Part shown: in pieces, positions 1 through 5,241 of the stretch
Numbering within the stretch: position 1 is the stretch's first letter
Layout of the letters: every line of letters begins with the position of its first letter
Assembly: GCA_029250385.1 (NCBI GenBank)
Contig: JAQXFJ010000332.1
Coordinates: 1 to 5,935 of the forward strand
Direction of reading: 5' to 3'
DNA: 5,935 nt
Origin: Candidatus Poseidoniaceae archaeon
GTDB lineage: Archaea > Thermoplasmatota > Poseidoniia > Poseidoniales > Poseidoniaceae
Translations under genes and position numbers: made by a program
Notes under the pieces: generated by a model
Databases searched by the model: none
What the model was told of the DNA's origin: nothing
The model's input: only the letters and a program-made list of their open reading frames with translations

Positions 1-289
1 CTAGTGTTGATATTCCACCTAAACCTCTTACAGCCATAAAACCAAGTGCTAAAGTAAAAGCTGCAGTTGCTAATAGCAAATGTTGTTTTTCTATTTCACT
101 AAACTCCCAGATTTTTTTATTCCCCGTTGGTTGGGGTGCGGTTTTCTTACCAGTGAACATTTTTTGTAAATCATCGATAGTAAACATTGAGCTACCTTTT
201 GATGATTCAGAGGAATGAATTCGACTTATTTTTGGTTGGGGAAATGGGTCTTTATCGACGATGTCGGCTCTTGGGTCGCGACTCGCCAT
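1..289 (-). CDS. N-terminal part of a membrane protein, truncated by the window edge (possible M50-type protease, tentative)
   Basis: An open frame begins at an ATG at 289 and runs off the left edge without a stop, giving 96 residues. Residues 1-60 are polar and rich in Pro, Ser, Asp and Lys, with no hydrophobic segment, so the N-terminus looks cytosolic and disordered. Near residues 68-86 a hydrophobic stretch (LLLATAAFTLALGFMAV) begins, the first probable membrane helix. The pattern of a polar leader, then FSEIE, then a hydrophobic helix recalls the entry to the membrane domain of archaeal M50/site-2-protease-like proteins. No HExxH motif is visible because the rest lies outside the window, so that guess is weak. 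An internal ATG at residue 35 could be an alternative start. The gene is divergent from the 463-930 gene. No Shine-Dalgarno sequence precedes the ATG, which suggests leaderless translation. Confidence 0.75.
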   Translation of the reverse strand, partial: MASRDPRADIVDKDPFPQPKISRIHSSESSKGSSMFTIDDLQKMFTGKKTAPQPTGNKKIWEFSEIEKQHLLLATAAFTLALGFMAVRGLGGISTL

Positions 290-462
290 AGATATTTGAA
301 ATGCTCTAGTTTATTGAATCCTATTACATAATGATTTGATGGAATTGGTTCTGGTGTTTATTGATAGAATTAAAAATAAGGTATGTTTTAGGTTCGATTG
401 ATAGCGATTGTGTGGTTAGTTATAATCGGTTGAAAAATTGCTTGAATATGGTTTGATTTGAT
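290..462. promoter_or_regulatory. Divergent intergenic region with two probable promoters
   Basis: This 173-bp AT-rich spacer separates two divergent genes, so it must carry a promoter for each. On the plus strand TTATAAT at 420-426 lies about 40 bp before the ATG at 463 and would place transcription start near 450, leaving a very short leader. On the minus strand AATAAA (complement of 310-315) sits about 24 bp upstream of the ATG at 289, the distance expected for a leaderless transcript. Both boxes are weak matches to the archaeal TATA consensus and were judged by eye. No Shine-Dalgarno sequence is seen before either start. I found no RNA gene or small ORF here. Confidence 0.4.
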
Positions 463-930
463 ATGGGAAATGAAGCCAGTGAGACTATTAATGATATATT
501 ATTCATGAATGGTTTGGGTTTTTCTAAAGAAAACATTGCTAAATTGAAACATATGTCGGTAATTGATGTAAAAGATATTATTGACTCTAATAAGGTTAGT
601 TTTTCCAACAAAAAAAAGCAAAATATGATTAAAGATTTGGGCAATCAGAATAAATGGAAAGATTCCCCTCCTTCACCAATAGAAGCACAAGATATTGGTC
701 AAGAGACTTGGAAAGATGGTGAGATAAACCAGCAAGAATATTATGAAACAATGACAAAACCTAGTAAGGAAATTACTAGAGTGGATCGTTCCGATAGAAT
801 CGGTGAAGATGTCGATTTAGAATTGAAACTAAATAATGTTGATAATGAAGATATGGTAAAGAAAATCAATTCCAGAGAAGAATGGAAAGAAATGATAGAA
901 GAATTAGATGATTTTTTAGATGATTCTTGA
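463..930 (+). CDS. Unrecognised protein with possible helix-hairpin-helix N-terminus and acidic C-terminus
   Basis: This 155-residue soluble protein has no signal peptide or membrane segment and I do not recognise the family. Residues 17-58 (GLGFSKENIAKLKHMSVIDV and what follows) have the spacing of a tandem helix-hairpin-helix unit like the one at the N-terminus of RadA/Rad51: a Gly-containing turn, a helix, a linker helix, then a second short turn and helix (FSNKKKQNMIKDL). The match is by eye and loose. Residues 62-115 are polar and probably unstructured, and the last 20 residues are strongly acidic (EELDDFLDDS). A WK(D/E) triplet appears three times, at residues 65, 83 and 142. A TGA stop in frame at 454-456 leaves the ATG at 463 as the first possible start. 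The 3' end overlaps that of alaX by 15 bp on the other strand. An acidic-tailed nucleic-acid or protein-interaction factor is possible but unproven. Confidence 0.8.
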   Translation: MGNEASETINDILFMNGLGFSKENIAKLKHMSVIDVKDIIDSNKVSFSNKKKQNMIKDLGNQNKWKDSPPSPIEAQDIGQETWKDGEINQQEYYETMTKPSKEITRVDRSDRIGEDVDLELKLNNVDNEDMVKKINSREEWKEMIEELDDFLDDS

Positions 931-1680
931 ATCTGGCTCTAGAATATTATTAGATGGAGATAATTCATAAGTTATTCTTTGAGTCCCTTTACCTTTTGAT
1001 TTTTTACCAATTATATTCACTGAACCGATTTCAGCTAAATTTGACACATGAGTGCCGGCACATGGACATAAATCAATATCATCACCTATTCGTACAACTC
1101 TTAGATCCCGTACAGATTTAGGTAGTAAATTCATATTTGTTCTGTCTGGTGGCATAATTGAATTGATTTCATCCCTTGTCATAATACCGTCATCGACTAT
1201 GATAGATTGTTTAGTTAGTTCATTTGCTCTACTAGACAGTGTGTTTAACATTTCTTCAGTAAATGATATTGGGTTAAAATCGATTCTTGAATGGGTTGCA
1301 TGTATTTGATTTCCTACTGTCCTTGCACCATTAAAAATCTCGTAAGCAAGTCCAGACATAACGTGTTGGGCTGTATGCATTTTCATATGGCTGTAACGCC
1401 TCTGCCAATCTATTGAACCGATAACTTCGTCACCAACTGAAAATTGATGGTTTGACTCCACATGATGTTCAATAGAATCTCGACCCCTTACTTCTGTAAC
1501 AGCTACCTTTCCGTTATCACCTTCAAGGTAACCTAAATCCCAATTTTGACCGCCACCAATTGGATAAAATAATGACCTGTCCAAGGTTATTTTATTTTCT
1601 TCAACGCCGACTATTTTACCGTTAAATTTTGTTTTATATGCAGCTTGAATGTCTATGAGGTATAATTTTTCTGTTGTCAT
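916..1680 (-). CDS. alaX: AlaX-type alanyl-tRNA editing protein (AlaX-M class)
   Basis: AlaX proteins are free-standing relatives of the alanyl-tRNA synthetase editing domain. They hydrolyse mischarged Ser-tRNA(Ala), and sometimes Gly-tRNA(Ala), in the cytosol. The 254-residue product has the family hallmarks in order: the glycine-rich FYPIGGGQ segment at residues 38-45 followed by WDLG, the zinc motif HxxxH at H102/H106 (MHTAQHVMSG), and CxxxH at C207/H211 within CPCAGTHV. All four predicted zinc ligands are present, so the enzyme should be active. The length fits the medium AlaX-M class, which has the N-terminal beta-barrel part but no long C-Ala domain. It is the last gene of the ferredoxin-flavoprotein unit. 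Its ATG overlaps the upstream stop as ATGA, and GGTGAT lies 3 nt before the start, which fixes the start and suggests translational coupling. Its stop lies inside the end of the convergent 463-930 gene. Confidence 0.95.
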   Translation of the reverse strand: MTTEKLYLIDIQAAYKTKFNGKIVGVEENKITLDRSLFYPIGGGQNWDLGYLEGDNGKVAVTEVRGRDSIEHHVESNHQFSVGDEVIGSIDWQRRYSHMKMHTAQHVMSGLAYEIFNGARTVGNQIHATHSRIDFNPISFTEEMLNTLSSRANELTKQSIIVDDGIMTRDEINSIMPPDRTNMNLLPKSVRDLRVVRIGDDIDLCPCAGTHVSNLAEIGSVNIIGKKSKGKGTQRITYELSPSNNILEPDSRII

Positions 1681-2402
1681 TGAATCACCATTTTATTGAT
1701 TATTTGTTGGGCTTTTTTGTAGTATTCATCGACCATCATGATTTTAGAATCATAATATGCATTTAGGATTTTTGATTCTATCCAGCCTTGTTTAGGAGTT
1801 TCTTGTTCACCTAATTCATACCAAACTTCAGCCAGTCCGTCACTTCTTTCAATAATTAGTTTTGATTTGTGTAAGCTTGCAAGGTTGTTTCTGAGACAAG
1901 TACCAACAAAAAACTGTTTTGTCGGTATTATTGGTTTAATAATTTGATCTAAACTATTGTCAATAGTGTGTATCTGTCCTTTTGGTCCAGGAAGTAAAGT
2001 TTCTGTAAAATCAATTAGTTTATCAGTTTCTAGAGTTTTAAAACTAGACTCACTACCTTTAAGCTGCAATTTTAATTGTTTTTTAACAGATGATATCGAT
2101 TCTATTCTAGTTCTATGAACGATATCTACTTTACTTTTGGCTAATTTGTGTGATAGTAGTTTTACAAACCACTCGGTTCTAAAATTTATTTTATTGCCAT
2201 TGTCAAATATATATAAATTTGATAATTCTGCTGAATTTAGAATCTTAGATAGGTTTTCTTTTTGGTGAATAATACCGGGAAAATTTGACGGAAAACCAAT
2301 TTCAGCATTTATTTCAATAATTGTTACATTATGTTTGGAAGATAATATGTCGGCGCAAAAAAGTCCTATCAGGCCGCCACCGGTAATTGTTATCGATGAC
2401 AT
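1677..2402 (-). CDS. Short FAD/NAD(P)-binding protein related to the geranylgeranyl reductase family
   Basis: The product has 241 residues and opens with a dinucleotide-binding Rossmann fold: ITGGGLIGLFCAD, with the GxGxxG-type loop at residues 8-13, and an acidic residue (E30) at the end of the second strand. The following EIGFPSNFPGII (34-45) sits where archaeal geranylgeranyl reductases have an IGxPxxCAG-like segment, but no Cys is present. Typical family members have about 390-400 residues, so this protein lacks much of the usual substrate-binding and C-terminal part. The ATG at 2402 is preferred because the Rossmann strand starts at once and the ferredoxin stop is only 5 bp upstream. A longer frame from 2456 would overlap the ferredoxin with non-family sequence. 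The ferredoxin next door is a plausible electron donor, as archaeal lipid reductases can use ferredoxin. It could reduce isoprenoid double bonds or be another flavin oxidoreductase. The substrate is unknown. Confidence 0.8.
   Translation of the reverse strand: MSSITITGGGLIGLFCADILSSKHNVTIIEINAEIGFPSNFPGIIHQKENLSKILNSAELSNLYIFDNGNKINFRTEWFVKLLSHKLAKSKVDIVHRTRIESISSVKKQLKLQLKGSESSFKTLETDKLIDFTETLLPGPKGQIHTIDNSLDQIIKPIIPTKQFFVGTCLRNNLASLHKSKLIIERSDGLAEVWYELGEQETPKQGWIESKILNAYYDSKIMMVDEYYKKAQQIINKMVIQ
1684..1689 (-). promoter_or_regulatory. Shine-Dalgarno sequence of alaX
   Basis: On the minus strand GGTGAT stands 3 nt before the alaX ATG, inside the end of the flavoprotein gene. It is a perfect six-base complement to the AUCACC at the 3' end of archaeal 16S rRNA. 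It supports the 1680 start and, with the ATGA stop/start overlap, re-initiation from the upstream gene. Confidence 0.75.
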
Positions 2403-2407
2403 TAAAA

Positions 2408-2605
2408 TCAATTCTCCACAATATCTAAAGCAGATACTGGACAAGATGGAATACATAATTCACAATGAGTACACTTCTCTTCATTGACTACAATCATTCT
2501 ATCAACGAGATCCAATACATTAACTGGACACAATGCTATACAAGCTCCACAACCAAAACATTTGTCTTCATCTACTTCGAAGACATGGTCAGGAACTCTT
2601 CCCAT
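2408..2605 (-). CDS. 8Fe ferredoxin with two [4Fe-4S] cluster motifs
   Basis: This complete 65-residue protein is a small soluble electron carrier. It has two CxxCxxCxxxCP motifs: C16/C19/C22 with C26 (CFGCGACIALCP) and C45/C48/C51 with C55 (CTHCELCIPSCP). In the bacterial-type ferredoxin fold the fourth Cys of each motif ligates the other cluster. Both motifs are intact, so two low-potential [4Fe-4S] clusters are expected, and no extra domain is attached. It is the first gene of a leftward unit and ends 5 bp before the flavoprotein start, so supplying electrons to that protein is the natural inference. It could equally serve other cytosolic redox enzymes. No Shine-Dalgarno sequence is seen before the ATG, consistent with a leaderless first gene. 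Confidence 0.95.
   Translation of the reverse strand: MGRVPDHVFEVDEDKCFGCGACIALCPVNVLDLVDRMIVVNEEKCTHCELCIPSCPVSALDIVEN
2413..2417 (-). promoter_or_regulatory. Possible Shine-Dalgarno sequence of the flavoprotein gene
   Basis: On the minus strand GGAGA, within the last codons of the ferredoxin gene, lies 10 nt before the ATG at 2402. It partly complements the 16S rRNA tail and is a little far from the start, so support is moderate. It favours the 2402 start over the longer frame from 2456. Confidence 0.4.
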
Positions 2606-2703
2606 AATATTATGCTGTAGAGTATAACTTTTGGAACTTATGTGTATTACATAGGAAACAGATTACTTTGGTAAGTAGGTAATTTTCTTCATTAGAAGTT
2701 ATA

Positions 2704-2721
2704 ATGTCAATTTATCGACAT
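2704..2721. repeat. Short dyad ATGTC-N8-GACAT
   Basis: Five-base arms ATGTC (2704-2708) and GACAT (2717-2721) flank an 8-bp AT-rich centre. This could be an operator for a dimeric helix-turn-helix regulator of the ferredoxin unit, about 100 bp upstream of its start. Arms this short occur by chance in AT-rich DNA. Confidence 0.3.
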
Positions 2722-2740
2722 AATGTAAACACTACAAAAT

Positions 2741-2919
2741 ACCCCCTAATTTCCACTCCAGTATATTCGTCATAGATAATTAGTGAAAATCATAAAAAAA
2801 ACCATAATTAGTGAAACGTCATTGTTAGTATGTTAGAAATAGTCTATAGTATAATTGAATGAAACCTAGATAATTTACAATCCATTAGAGAATATATCTT
2901 CCATTGGAAATAAGGGGGT
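2741..2919. repeat. 15-bp inverted repeat pair, 14 of 15 matching
   Basis: ACCCCCTAATTTCCA at 2741-2755 is the reverse complement, with one mismatch, of TGGAAATAAGGGGGT at 2905-2919. The arms enclose 149 bp. Such long GC-containing arms stand out in this AT-rich spacer. Seen as regulatory sites, one copy faces each divergent promoter: the left arm about 136 bp from the ferredoxin start and the right arm about 58 bp from the nuclease start. Seen as element ends, they would bound a 179-bp non-coding insert, but no immediate target-site duplication is visible. Confidence 0.6.
2768..2822. repeat. 13-bp direct repeats spaced 28 bp, framed by CGTCAT
   Basis: ATAATTAGTGAAA occurs identically at 2776-2788 and 2804-2816, a 28-bp period. 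The hexamer CGTCAT lies before the first copy (2768-2773) and after the second (2817-2822). A looser third copy, ATAATTGAATGAAAC, is at 2851-2865. The arrangement resembles paired regulator binding sites more than a CRISPR or a tandem satellite, since only two exact units exist. The repeats lie between the arms of the 15-bp inverted pair. Confidence 0.6.
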
Positions 2920-2925
2920 GGGAGG

Positions 2926-2934
2926 TAAAATATA
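2926..2934 (+). promoter_or_regulatory. Probable TATA box of the beta-CASP nuclease gene
   Basis: TAAAATATA is the best archaeal TATA-like element in the spacer. With the usual offset of about 26-27 bp, transcription would start near 2957, leaving a leader of roughly 20 nt. No Shine-Dalgarno sequence lies next to the ATG at 2977. Confidence 0.45.
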
Positions 2935-2976
2935 CAACAACTAAATCTTCAATGACTTTTTGCACAATATGATATC

Positions 2977-4290
2977 ATGGTATTCTACAACCCAGGCAGG
3001 ACAACAGGTTATCCCGAGGAACCGGTTGAGAAAGGTTTCAGATATCATTACTTAGGAGGCGGTAATGAAGTTGGAAACGTTGGAGTTGTCCTCGAAGATG
3101 ACACTCAAAACAGATTATTACTTGACTACGGTATAGCGCCAACTAGACCCCCAAAATATCCTAAAGAAGCGCCTTTTGTCAAGGAAGCAATTATCACTCA
3201 TTCTCACGTTGATCATTTAGGAATGGCACCATGGCTTCCAGCTAATTACAATACTAATTTACACGGAACACAATTAACTGCAGATATATCACGAATGATG
3301 TGGAATGATTGTTATAAAATTAGCAGTATAGAAAAGTACCCACTTCCCTGGGATAAAAGAGATATAGATACTGCAATGAACTCTTGGATTACTCATGAAT
3401 TCAATGAGCCTTGGAAACAAAATAATTGGGAACTAGAACTACTAAACGCTGGACATATACCTGGCGCTGCAATGTTGAAATTAGAATCCGAGGAAAAGAA
3501 AATTATGTTTACTGGAGATTTCGACACTAGAAATTCTCCATTAACGAGTGGAGCAAAGCCAAAAGATGTAGATTTATTATTTATTGAAGGAACCTATGCC
3601 GGAAAAAATCACGCAAATCAGGAACAAGAGATAGCTAGATTTATTGAAAACATCATACGTGTTACCGATAATGGTGGAACTGTATTAATTCCAGCATTTG
3701 CTAATGGCAGAACCCAAGATATGCTAATTCACCTATACCAACATTGCCCGGAACTAGATGTACATATCGATGGTATGGGGAAGAGAATTGCCAAATTACA
3801 GTTAGAAAATAGTAGATTTATCAGAGATCCAAAACTTCTCAATGATGCTTGGAACTGGTCTAGAAGAGTCTCAAGTAAATCAGACCGTAAAAAAGCCCTA
3901 GATTCAGATGTTATAATTTCAACATCTGGTATGCTGCAAGGTGGACCAGCAATTTGGTACCTTAACAGACTCAGACATCAAAAAGAAAATGAAATATTTT
4001 TTACTGGTTACCAAGCTGAAGATACTGGTGGTAGGAAATTACAAACTAAATCAAAAATAGATATTTTCGGCAAAGAAACCGATATTTCACTTAACTGGGA
4101 AAAATTTTCTTTCTCAACACACGCAGGACACAAAGAAATAACAGATTTTATTTATGCATGTAATCCAAACGACGTCGTGATATATCATTCAGATCCAAAC
4201 AATGCAAGGCCACATTTAGTCAAGGAATTGGAACAAAACGGGATTAACACCCACTCTCCAGAAAACGGTAAATCATACATCATAGAATAG
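2977..4290 (+). CDS. Beta-CASP metallo-beta-lactamase ribonuclease, aCPSF2-like (no KH domains)
   Basis: This 437-residue protein belongs to the beta-CASP nucleases related to eukaryotic CPSF73, which cut or trim RNA with two zinc ions. All catalytic positions can be read. Metallo-beta-lactamase motif 1 is D50 (LLLDYG), motif 2 is HSHVDH (75-80), motif 3 is H160 (AGHIPGA) and motif 4 is D181 (FTGDFDTR). The inserted beta-CASP domain supplies motif A at E204 (FIEGTYAG) and motif B at H382 (FSFSTHAGH), and motif C at H404 (VIYHSD) completes the set. PAFANGRTQDML (239-250) is the family's conserved segment. No N-terminal KH domains are present and the length fits aCPSF2 better than aCPSF1 (over 600 residues). 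The HSHVDH form is CPSF-like and less like RNase J. A role in RNA maturation or decay is expected. It is monocistronic by context, with a long structured spacer upstream. Confidence 0.93.
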   Translation: MVFYNPGRTTGYPEEPVEKGFRYHYLGGGNEVGNVGVVLEDDTQNRLLLDYGIAPTRPPKYPKEAPFVKEAIITHSHVDHLGMAPWLPANYNTNLHGTQLTADISRMMWNDCYKISSIEKYPLPWDKRDIDTAMNSWITHEFNEPWKQNNWELELLNAGHIPGAAMLKLESEEKKIMFTGDFDTRNSPLTSGAKPKDVDLLFIEGTYAGKNHANQEQEIARFIENIIRVTDNGGTVLIPAFANGRTQDMLIHLYQHCPELDVHIDGMGKRIAKLQLENSRFIRDPKLLNDAWNWSRRVSSKSDRKKALDSDVIISTSGMLQGGPAIWYLNRLRHQKENEIFFTGYQAEDTGGRKLQTKSKIDIFGKETDISLNWEKFSFSTHAGHKEITDFIYACNPNDVVIYHSDPNNARPHLVKELEQNGINTHSPENGKSYIIE

Positions 4291-4292
4291 TG

Positions 4293-4814
4293 TTATATTT
4301 TTGTTATATTATCAATTCTTGTTCTATAGTATATCAAAAAAAGAATAACTAAAACCACAACTGATAATATATTAAAATTAATTTTTGAATTATTTTCACT
4401 AACAACATCATCTGTTTTAGTTTCGAGGTCGTCCCCTGTAGATATATTGTCTTGTGCTACGTCAAGAACAGTAATCTCGCCAAGCATACCAAGATCTCTA
4501 TGTGGTTCACAATAAAAATCGTAAACTCCAGATTGATTATAATCAAAGGTAAATGTGTAGTCAACATCTCTCATTGCATCGCCAGAATTAAACAAATCAT
4601 TCTGTTCAATTGCATTGTGTGGTAATAATTCACCACTCCATAAAAATCGAACAGTATCACCTTCATTTATTGTTAATGTTTCGGGTACAAACCTAATATT
4701 GGATCCAAAACCATCAACCGTTACAGTGTGTTCTTCACCCTCATCTTGGAGTAAACCTATATCTCCTGATATGGTTATCGCAAAAACAAGCAATACAACA
4801 AATCGTCTTATCAT
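4293..4814 (-). CDS. Membrane-anchored blue copper protein (plastocyanin/halocyanin-like cupredoxin)
   Basis: This 173-residue exported electron carrier has a signal peptide, a cupredoxin domain, a linker and a tail anchor. Residues 1-18 (MIRRFVVLLVFAITISGD) are a signal sequence with two Arg and no lipobox Cys. The copper domain covers about 28-118, with type 1 ligands H66 (LPHNA), C102, H105 and M110 (YCEPHRDLGM). All four ligands are present, so a mononuclear blue copper site is expected. Residues 119-146 are acidic and Asn/Thr rich, then 147-163 form a transmembrane helix followed by a short basic tail (YYRTR), which puts the copper domain outside the cell. A TTG start at 4823 would add three residues, but the ATG at 4814 gives the cleaner signal peptide. 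It converges with the nuclease gene, 2 bp between stops, and is divergent from the zinc-ribbon gene. The redox partner is not encoded here. Confidence 0.92.
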   Translation of the reverse strand: MIRRFVVLLVFAITISGDIGLLQDEGEEHTVTVDGFGSNIRFVPETLTINEGDTVRFLWSGELLPHNAIEQNDLFNSGDAMRDVDYTFTFDYNQSGVYDFYCEPHRDLGMLGEITVLDVAQDNISTGDDLETKTDDVVSENNSKINFNILSVVVLVILFLIYYRTRIDNITKI

Positions 4815-4917
4815 AAAAGGCAATTAATTGATTTACTTTATCAAATGATGTAATTATTCTAATACTCCATTTTCCGAAGTGATTGAATATGAATACCTCT
4901 AGCGGTAGTTGATTGGA
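4815..4917. promoter_or_regulatory. Divergent promoter region, cupredoxin and zinc-ribbon genes
   Basis: This 103-bp AT-rich spacer must contain both promoters. On the plus strand AATATGAATA (about 4885-4894) lies about 24-33 bp before the ATG at 4918. On the minus strand GATAAAGTAAAT (about 4830-4841) lies about 16-27 bp before the ATG at 4814. Both are weak TATA-like matches at distances suited to leaderless or near-leaderless transcripts. Neither gene has a Shine-Dalgarno sequence. Confidence 0.35.
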
Positions 4918-5232
4918 ATGGCTACAAAAAGACCAAGAAGGCCGAAAGGAGACGGTAAGGCCCCACGTCCAAGAAAAAAGAAACGTAAAATGCGTTTATC
5001 TCTTAGACAAAACAAAATCGCAAAATCTGATAACTACACCGACTCTGTAGGCTGGTCACAAAATACTGCAGGTAGAGTTTTAGAAGACGCACCTAAACCA
5101 AAAGAGATGGAAACCCTCACAATTCAATGTGATATGTGTGGCTGCAGACTAAAAATTCCAAAACCCAAAAAACATCGCTATACTGTTGCCTGCTCATATC
5201 CTGAGTGTAACCATATAATGAAATTCGATTGA
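4918..5232 (+). CDS. Small basic protein with C-terminal zinc ribbon, function unknown
   Basis: This 104-residue protein is in two parts. Residues 1-36 form a very basic, Pro-rich tail (MATKRPRRPKGDGKAPRPRK and on, including KKKRK), likely disordered and suited to binding nucleic acid. After a polar linker, residues 71-97 hold a four-Cys zinc ribbon, CxxC at C71/C74 and CxxxxC at C92/C97, with an extra Cys at 76 and Lys/Pro-rich sequence between the pairs. The ribbon resembles those of transcription and ribosome-associated proteins, but I cannot assign a family. A TTG at 4909 would add MIG and the ATG at 4918 is preferred. It is the first gene of a unit, and the methyltransferase follows after 9 bp. 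Nucleic-acid binding (chromatin, transcription or ribosome) is inferred from charge and zinc motif only. Confidence 0.85.
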   Translation: MATKRPRRPKGDGKAPRPRKKKRKMRLSLRQNKIAKSDNYTDSVGWSQNTAGRVLEDAPKPKEMETLTIQCDMCGCRLKIPKPKKHRYTVACSYPECNHIMKFD

Positions 5233-5235
5233 GGG
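5231..5235 (+). promoter_or_regulatory. Shine-Dalgarno sequence of the methyltransferase gene
   Basis: GAGGG overlaps the stop codon of the zinc-ribbon gene and lies 6 nt before the ATG at 5242. It matches the anti-Shine-Dalgarno core, supporting that start and co-transcription of the two genes. Confidence 0.5.
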
Positions 5236-5241
5236 TTTAAT

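Larger units (their letters stand above)
2606..2976. other. 371-bp structured, AT-rich intergenic region between divergent units
   Basis: No ORF of convincing length, tRNA or rRNA is visible here. The spacer separates the leftward ferredoxin unit from the rightward nuclease gene and must contain both promoters. It is much longer than any other spacer in the window. It holds a 15-bp inverted repeat pair (2741-2755 and 2905-2919), a 13-bp direct repeat pair within 2768-2822, a small dyad at 2704-2721, a TATA-like box at 2926-2934, and a G-rich run at 2914-2925. A TATA-like AGTTATACT on the minus strand (2621-2629) is a weak candidate for the ferredoxin promoter, although it is rather close to the start codon for a leaderless transcript. 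Confidence 0.7.

Noticed and set aside
391..400. GGTTCGATTG, resembling a tRNA T-loop
   Set aside because: No pairing T-stem partner follows and no acceptor, D or anticodon arms can be folded around it.
610..617. Run of eight A in the 463-930 gene as a frameshift site
   Set aside because: The zero frame stays open and sensible through the run to the stop, and no alternative frame product of interest follows.
1052..1309. Plus-strand open frame inside alaX
   Set aside because: It is antisense to a well-supported gene with intact zinc motifs, and its translation has no recognisable features.
2403..2456. Longer start for the flavoprotein overlapping the ferredoxin gene
   Set aside because: The added 18 residues do not resemble the family, while the ATG at 2402 begins right at the Rossmann strand.
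2768..2822. CRISPR-like repeat
   Set aside because: There are only two exact 13-bp units with a 15-bp gap, no further repeats and no cas genes.
2741..2919. Insertion sequence or MITE
   Set aside because: There is no transposase and no directly adjacent target-site duplication. Kept only as an inverted repeat pair.
2914..2926. G-rich run GGGGGTGGGAGG as a Shine-Dalgarno sequence or G-quadruplex
   Set aside because: It lies about 50 nt upstream of the nuclease ATG, too far for ribosome binding, and it has only two runs of three or more G, too few for a four-tract quadruplex.
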